NCBI RefSeq assembly: GCF_041380015.1
Contig: NZ_CP159978.1
Direction: 5' to 3' (one strand)
DNA length: 64,000 nucleotides
Source of the DNA: Buchananella felis
GTDB lineage: Bacteria > Actinomycetota > Actinomycetes > Actinomycetales > Actinomycetaceae
Shown here: positions 59,913 to 64,000 of the stretch, piece by piece
How positions within the stretch are numbered: position 1 is the stretch's first letter
Layout: each line of letters opens with the position of its first letter
Notes under the pieces: model-generated
Databases searched by the model: none
The model's input: only the letters and a program-made list of their open reading frames with translations
Told to the model about the DNA's origin: nothing
Translations under genes and position numbers: made by a program

Positions 59913-60806
59913 GTGGAAAAGACTGCGCGCGTGATGCTTCGGATCGCCTACAACGGGGCGGGTTTCGCCGGGTGGGCCACCCAGCCGGGCCTGCGCACCG
60001 TGCAGGGGGAGTTGGAGGCGGCGTTGGCCACCGTGCTGCGCCTGGACTCCGCCCGCCTGACGGTCGCCGGCCGCACCGATGCCGGGGTGCACGCCCGGGG
60101 CCAGGTGGCGCACGTGGACGTGCCGGTGGAGACGCTTTCCGCCGCGCCCGGCCGCTCAGACCGCCCCCCGCTGGTTGCTCTGCGCCACCGCCTGAACGCC
60201 GTGCTGCAACGGGCCAGCGGTGGGCAGGCGGACGTGGTGGTGGCCGACGTTGCCGCCGCGCCGGCCGGATTCGACGCCCGCTTTTCCGCGAGCTGGCGGC
60301 GCTACACCTACCGGATCAGCGACCACGACTCCACGCGCGACCCCCTGCGCGGAGACGTCACCTGGGTGCGGGCGCGCAGCGGGGAACTGGACGTGGCCGC
60401 GATGGACGCCGCCGCCCGCCTGCTGCTGGGCGAGCACGACTTCCTGGCCTACTGCAAGCCCCGCGAGGGGGCCACCACGATCCGCACCCTGCTCGACTTC
60501 GGCTGGCAGCGGCCCACCGAGGGCGCCGACGCCGGCCTCGTGGTGGCCGGCGTGCGCGCCGACGCCTTCTGCCACTCCATGGTCCGCTCCCTGGTGGGCG
60601 CGTCCCTGGCCGTGGGGGAGGGGCGACGCCCCATCGAGTGGCCCGCCCAGCTGCTCGCCGACGCCCAGCGCACCTCCCACATCACCGTCGCACCCGCCCA
60701 GGGGCTCACTCTGGAGGAGGTGGCCTACCCGGCCGACCACCTGCTGGCCGAGCGCGCCGAACAGGCCCGCGCCACCCGAGGCGAGGTGTGGGGCGGCGCC
60801 CGCTAG
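59913..60806 (+). CDS. truA: tRNA pseudouridine(38-40) synthase
   Basis: A 297-residue enzyme modifying uridines 38-40 in the tRNA anticodon arm. The catalytic aspartate is D56 in VAGRTDAGVHARGQVAHVD; RYTYRISDHDSTRDPLR, HDFLAYCKPREGATTIRTL and FCHSMVRSLVGASLAVGEG are further family segments. One in-gene copy of the dispersed motif (60237-60259, minus) falls in the variable stretch VVVADVAAAPAG. GTG start set by promoter spacing. Confidence 0.96.
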   Translation: MEKTARVMLRIAYNGAGFAGWATQPGLRTVQGELEAALATVLRLDSARLTVAGRTDAGVHARGQVAHVDVPVETLSAAPGRSDRPPLVALRHRLNAVLQRASGGQADVVVADVAAAPAGFDARFSASWRRYTYRISDHDSTRDPLRGDVTWVRARSGELDVAAMDAAARLLLGEHDFLAYCKPREGATTIRTLLDFGWQRPTEGADAGLVVAGVRADAFCHSMVRSLVGASLAVGEGRRPIEWPAQLLADAQRTSHITVAPAQGLTLEEVAYPADHLLAERAEQARATRGEVWGGAR

Positions 60807-61229
60807 AGCTGGGCCGGGCGATAGGGCGAGGCGGCGGGTGGAACGTCGGCCATCCACAGACGCGGAAGCAGGCCGGGCGGCGGGGCGAGGCGGCGGGCGG
60901 GACGTCGGCCACCCACAGACGCGGAAGCAGGCCGGCGACGGGGCGAGGCGGCGGGCGGGACGTCGGCCACCACCACGCTCCCCGAAACGCGGCCACGACG
61001 CGCGCACGGCCCCCAAGCTGTGGGCAAACAAACAGAACAGGTCCAATCCCTACCTTTGACCGGGCGGGCACAAATTAGTAACCTAGTTGCCGTTGTCCGC
61101 TCCCGTTCACAACCGGCGCTCCCACTCGCCGAAGCCCCAGGGAAGCGGCCCAGCCCATGTCCACGGCGGAACTTCCATACCCCTTGGGTATCTAAGGCCC
61201 GCCGCCGAAACGAAACGAAGGCAACGCCC
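60807..61229. other. intergenic region upstream of rplM with a 58-59-bp tandem repeat
   Basis: About 420 bp. Three near-identical blocks beginning GGGCGAGGCGGCGGG at 60824, 60883 and 60941 each carry one copy of the dispersed motif (60833-60855, 60892-60914, 60950-60971), followed in the first two by ACAGACGCGGAAGCAGGCC. The rplM promoter and a leader of about 140 nt occupy the rest. No gene is seen. Confidence 0.85.
61056..61084 (+). promoter_or_regulatory. sigma-70-type promoter of rplM-rpsI
   Basis: TTGACC (61056-61061), 17-bp spacer, TAACCT (61079-61084): the best -35/-10 pair in the window. It predicts a leader of about 135 nt before rplM, long enough for feedback control by L13, which is known in E. 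coli. Confidence 0.7.
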
Positions 61230-61673
61230 GTGCGCACCTTTACTCCGAAGCCCGGCGACATCGACCGCAAGTGGTACGTCATCGACGCCACCGATGTTGT
61301 GCTCGGCCGACTCGCGGCCCAGGTCGCGAACCTGCTCCGTGGGAAGCACAAGCCGACCTTTGCCCCGCACGTTGACACCGGCGACTACGTCGTCATCGTC
61401 AACGCGGACAAGGTTGTTCTCACCCGTGGCAAGGCGGACAAGAAGTTCGCCTACCGTCACAGCAACTACCCCGGTGGTCTGACCGCCGTTTCCTACCGCG
61501 ACCTGCTCGCCACGCGCCCCGAGCGCGCGATCGAGAAGGCCGTGCGCGGCATGATTCCGCACAACCGCCTTGGCCGTGAGCAGCTCAAGAAGCTGAAGAT
61601 CTACGTGGGTGGCGAGCACCCCCACGCCGCTCAGCAGCCCGAGGTTTTCACCATCGACCAGGTCGCCCAGTAA
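61230..61673 (+). CDS. rplM: 50S ribosomal protein L13
   Basis: A 147-residue protein: VRTFTPKPGDIDRKWYVIDA, VLGRLAAQVANLLRGKHKPTF, VRGMIPHNRLGREQLKKLKIY and GGEHPHAAQQPEV are diagnostic. The GTG at 61230 is the family start; earlier starts in the same frame lie in leader DNA. Forms an operon with rpsI. Confidence 0.98.
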   Translation: MRTFTPKPGDIDRKWYVIDATDVVLGRLAAQVANLLRGKHKPTFAPHVDTGDYVVIVNADKVVLTRGKADKKFAYRHSNYPGGLTAVSYRDLLATRPERAIEKAVRGMIPHNRLGREQLKKLKIYVGGEHPHAAQQPEVFTIDQVAQ

Positions 61674-61703
61674 GCGGCTACCTAGCAGGATTTGAGGAAT
61701 AAC

Positions 61704-62189
61704 GTGGCAGACACGACCACTGAGTTCGACGAGTTCGACGCTCCGGCGAGCTACACCACCGAGACCGAGGTTCCGGCCGCTGGCCTGGGCAAGTCCATCA
61801 CCGCCCCCGGCTCCGCCCTGGGTCGCCGCAAGGAGGCTGTTGCCCGCGTTCGCCTGGTGCCCGGCACCGGCGAGTGGAAGCTCAACGGCCGCACCCTGGA
61901 GGACTACTTCCCGAACAAGCTGCACCAGCAGCTGGTGCGCTCCCCGTTCACCATCCTGGACCTCGAGGGCCGCTTCGACGTGATCGCCCGCATCAACGGT
62001 GGTGGCATCTCCGGCCAGGCCGGCGCCCTGCGCCTGGGCATCGCCCGCGCCCTGAACGAGATCGACGTTGAGGCTAACCGCCCGACCCTGAAGAAGGCCG
62101 GTTTCCTCACCCGCGACGCTCGCGCGATCGAGCGCAAGAAGGCCGGTCTCAAGAAGGCCCGCAAGGCCCCGCAGTACTCCAAGCGTTGA
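61704..62189 (+). CDS. rpsI: 30S ribosomal protein S9
   Basis: A 161-residue protein whose C-terminal tail KKARKAPQYSKR reaches the P-site tRNA. GRRKEAVARVRLVPGTG, NGGGISGQAGALRLGIARAL and LTRDARAIERKKAGLKKAR are diagnostic. An acidic N-terminal extension of about 30 residues (TTTEFDEFDAPASYTTETE) precedes the core. The GTG at 61704 has TGAGGAA upstream; a TTG at 61692 is less likely. Confidence 0.97.
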   Translation: MADTTTEFDEFDAPASYTTETEVPAAGLGKSITAPGSALGRRKEAVARVRLVPGTGEWKLNGRTLEDYFPNKLHQQLVRSPFTILDLEGRFDVIARINGGGISGQAGALRLGIARALNEIDVEANRPTLKKAGFLTRDARAIERKKAGLKKARKAPQYSKR

Positions 62190-62223
62190 TCTTGGCTGCA
62201 TAAGACGGCCCCTGGTCGTCAAC

Positions 62224-62268
62224 GGGTGGTGCCCCGCCGATTGCTCGGTTGGGGCACCACCCCTTTTT
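62224..62268 (+). terminator. rho-independent terminator after rpsI
   Basis: 12-bp stem (62224-62235 with 62251-62262, GGGTGGTGCCCC and complement); the 15-nt loop can fold a further small stem (CCGA/TCGG). A run CTTTTT follows. Confidence 0.93.
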
Positions 62269-62400
62269 GTGTCCCCGCAGTGGGTGGGAGGGGGCGTGGG
62301 CTGGAGGGTGCGCTGGCGCGGTGGGTGTGCGGGGCGTGGTGGGTGTGCGCGGTCCGGCGCTGGTGTGCCGGTGTGCAGGCGCGCCGGTGCGGCAGGCTTC

Positions 62401-62500
62401 CCCCGAGCGTACAAGCGTGCGGTCGGGGTACATGCGACCGCTCGGGGGCGCGGCACCGGTCGGTCGGATGTACCCCGTTGCAGCATTTGCGAGCTTGGGG
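62401..62500. repeat. P element, copy 4 (inverted)
   Basis: Five 20-bp units: CCCCGAGCGTACAAGCGTGC, GGTCGGGGTACATGCGACCG, CTCGGGGGCGCGGCACCGGT, CGGTCGGATGTACCCCGTTG, CAGCATTTGCGAGCTTGGGG. Units 1/5 and 2/4 are imperfect inverted counterparts; the whole is the reverse complement form of the copies near 31.4 kb. Confidence 0.9.
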
Positions 62501-62560
62501 GCCGGGGATGGGTGCTGTGGGCCTCGATGGGGCGCCGGTGCTCGCCGTAGGTGCCGGGTG

Positions 62561-62714
62561 TGCGCAAGCGATTGAGGGCTTAGTGCACCTCTCGTAGGGT
62601 TGGTGCACCTCTCGTGGGCTTAGTGAACCAGTCGTAGGCTTACCCGGTCGGGTAACCCCTCAATTGGTGCACCAAGAGCTCAATAGGTCGGGAAACCCTA
62701 CAACCGTTTGCGCA
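62561..62714. repeat. R element, copy 3
   Basis: Bounded by TGCGCAA (62561) and TTGCGCA (62708-62714). Left-half units at exact 20-bp steps: ATTGAGGGCTTAGTGCACCT, CTCGTAGGGTTGGTGCACCT, CTCGTGGGCTTAGTGAACCA; then a centre with TTACCCGGTCGGGTAA, then inverted units (CAATTGGTGCACCAAGAGCT and following). Confidence 0.85.
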
Positions 62715-62776
62715 ACGCCGGCCGGCCCGGCCCCGGCGAGGCGGGGCCGGGGGCGCGGGCGGGAGCGGCGGGCTGC

Positions 62777-62876
62777 CCCTGAGCGTACAAGCGTGCGGTC
62801 GGGGTACATGCGACCGCTCGGGGGCGCGGCACCGGTCGGTCGGATGTACCCCGTTGCAGCATTTGCGAGCTTGGGG
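62777..62876. repeat. P element, copy 5 (inverted)
   Basis: Same as the copy at 62401-62500 with one substitution near the left end (CCCCTGAGCG for CCCCCGAGCG) and extra G at the right edge. Confidence 0.9.
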
Positions 62877-62934
62877 GGGCCGGGGATGGGCGCCGGGCTC
62901 GGGCGGGCGGGCGCGGGCGGGAGCGGCGGGCTGC

Positions 62935-63034
62935 CCCCGAGCGTACAAGCGTGCGCTCGGGGTACATCCGACCGCTCGGGGGCGCGGCACCGGTCGGTCG
63001 GATGTACCCCCTTGCAGCATTTGCGAGCTTGGTG
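62935..63034. repeat. P element, copy 6 (inverted)
   Basis: As the preceding copies, with GTGCGCTCGGGGTACATCCG in the left half and TTGGTG instead of TTGGGG at the right end. The left half here keeps GGGGTACATCCGACCG, an exact complement of CGGTCGGATGTACCCC in the right half. Confidence 0.9.
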
Positions 63035-63307
63035 GCCGGAGGAGGGGTGCTGTGTTTCGTGCCGGTGGGGACCACGGAATCGCGTTGAGTGGTGGCGTTG
63101 ACACGTCCCGGCGCCGGAGCGCGTTGACCGCCGCGCTGGGGTGGCCCCACCCAGGCGTGAGCGGAGTTGACGCGAGCGTGCGCCATCCGCTTAGGAGTGA
63201 GCGCTAATCGTTGTGATCTTGCGGAAAACGGCCAAATGATGCGGCGCGGAGGGCGGCGGCGTGCCAACATCGAGGTGCCGCGCTGGCGGTAGAAGGAAGG
63301 ACGTTTC

Positions 63308-64000
63308 ATGGCTCGACTCTTTGGCACTGACGGCGTGCGGGGACTCGCAAACGCCAAGATCACCCCGGAGCTGGCGCTCTCCCTGGGCGTGGCGGCGGCG
63401 GGCTGGCTGCGCCAGCACCCCCGCCCGGACGGGGAGAAGCCGCAGGCCGTGGTCGGCCGCGACACCCGGATCAGCGGCGAGTTCCTGGCGGCGGCGGTCG
63501 CCGCTGGACTGGCCTCCGGTGGTGTGGACGTCACCCGCGTGGGTATCGCCCCCACGCCGGCGGTGGCCTACCTGACCGCCTCCCAGGACTACGACCTGGG
63601 CGTCATGATCTCCGCCTCCCACAACCCTATGCAGGACAACGGGATCAAGTTCATCGCCCGCAGCGGTTACAAGCTGGACGACTCCGTGGAGGATGAGCTC
63701 GAGTCCCTGCTCTCGCAGGACTGGGAGCGCCCCACGGGCGCCGGAGTGGGGGATATCCACCGGGACATCTCCCGCTCCGACCACGCCTACGTGGAGCACC
63801 TGGTGGGGGCGGTGGGCGCCAAGCGCCTGCGCGGCCTGCGCATCGCGGTGGACTGTGCCAACGGCGCCGCCTCCCAGATCGGTCCGTGGGCGCTGCGCGA
63901 GGCCGGCGCGGACGTGGTGGTCATGAACGCCTCCCCGGACGGGGAGAACATCAACAAGGCGTGCGGCTCCACTCACCCGGAGCAGCTGCAGGCCGTCACC
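63308..64000 (+). CDS. glmM: phosphoglucosamine mutase (partial, N-terminal 231 residues)
   Basis: The enzyme converts glucosamine-6-phosphate to glucosamine-1-phosphate for UDP-GlcNAc and thus peptidoglycan synthesis. It begins MARLFGTDGVRGLANAKITP; the phosphorylated active-site serine lies in VMISASHNPMQDNGIKF at about residue 105; IAVDCANGAA-like (RIAVDCANGAASQIGPWAL) follows. The frame is open to the end of the window, about half of the usual 450 residues. GAAGGAAGG precedes the ATG. The rplM-rpsI-glmM order is standard in actinobacteria; here a 1-kb repeat island intervenes. Confidence 0.97.
   Translation, partial: MARLFGTDGVRGLANAKITPELALSLGVAAAGWLRQHPRPDGEKPQAVVGRDTRISGEFLAAAVAAGLASGGVDVTRVGIAPTPAVAYLTASQDYDLGVMISASHNPMQDNGIKFIARSGYKLDDSVEDELESLLSQDWERPTGAGVGDIHRDISRSDHAYVEHLVGAVGAKRLRGLRIAVDCANGAASQIGPWALREAGADVVVMNASPDGENINKACGSTHPEQLQAVT

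Larger units (their letters stand above)
62269..63307. other. repeat island between rpsI and glmM
   Basis: About 1 kb without a gene. It holds P elements (inverted relative to those near 31 kb) at 62401-62500, 62777-62876 and 62935-63034, and R element copy 3 at 62561-62714 between the first two. Downstream, GCGTTGA-like words recur (63081, 63095, 63119, 63163). Upstream of glmM there is no clear promoter. Confidence 0.85.

Noticed and set aside
62226..62608. Overlapping open frames in the rpsI-glmM gap
   Set aside because: Frames exist on both strands simply because the P and R repeats lack stops in GC-rich DNA; no ribosome binding site or similarity to known proteins.
63081..63170. GCGTTGA words upstream of glmM as a further 20-bp array
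   Set aside because: Spacings are 14, 24 and 44 bp, without the 20-bp phase or the inverted half seen in the R, P and R4 arrays.

Overview
The window is high-GC (roughly 65-70 %) chromosomal DNA from a Gram-positive actinobacterium. This rests on frequent GTG/TTG starts, TANNNT-type -10 boxes lying 6 nt before start codons (leaderless starts), an LAKTG sortase substrate, and actinobacterial gene orders: nuoJKLMN-polyprenyl synthase, rpmG-MaoC-murB-adenosine deaminase, mfd-lipoprotein-eno-ftsB-DUF501-ppx, and S10-spc-alpha followed by truA, rplM-rpsI and glmM. The tandem DUF5979-like surface protein and overall style suggest the Actinomycetaceae, but genus cannot be fixed from the sequence alone.

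Layout. 1-6565: end of a complex I operon (nuoJ partial, nuoK, L, M, N) with an overlapping polyprenyl diphosphate synthase, i.e. respiration plus menaquinone side-chain supply. 6.7-9.7 kb: ferredoxin-NADP reductase, yajQ, tRNA-Tyr, tRNA-Thr, tRNA-Met and rpmG. 9.7-15.6 kb: a repeat-rich gap and a 1532-aa cell-wall-anchored protein. 15.7-20.5 kb: a fused MaoC-type dehydratase, an MFS transporter, murB and, convergent, adenosine deaminase. 20.7-31.0 kb: rplY, pth, mfd, a lipoprotein, eno, an FtsB-like protein, DUF501 and ppx. 31.0-41.5 kb: a repeat island, nhaA, an odd tRNA with anticodon UAA, a DUF1846 protein, a two-component system next to a two-gene ABC exporter, a Bax-inhibitor-like membrane protein and an FKBP. 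42.3-58.5 kb: the S10, spc and alpha ribosomal operons with secY, adk, map, infA and rpoA; the str operon does not precede rpsJ, and rpsD is absent between rpsK and rpoA. 58.6-64 kb: two YbjN-domain genes, truA, rplM-rpsI, a second repeat island, and the start of glmM.

The most unusual content is non-coding. Three apparently distinct families of intergenic element (R: 9891-10311, 31252-31325, 62561-62714; P: three tandem copies at 31365-31852 and three inverted copies at 62401-63034; R4: 55171-55310) share one design: blocks of exactly or nearly 20 bp laid head to tail, with the units of one half inverted relative to the other half, and in R and P a palindromic centre. R and P occur together at two places 31 kb apart. 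Independently, a roughly 23-bp motif, core GGCGGRACGTCGKCCAYCC, recurs about 17 times on both strands, in intergenic DNA and inside poorly conserved coding segments, but not in the ribosomal operons. These dispersed repeats are the main candidates for something undescribed.
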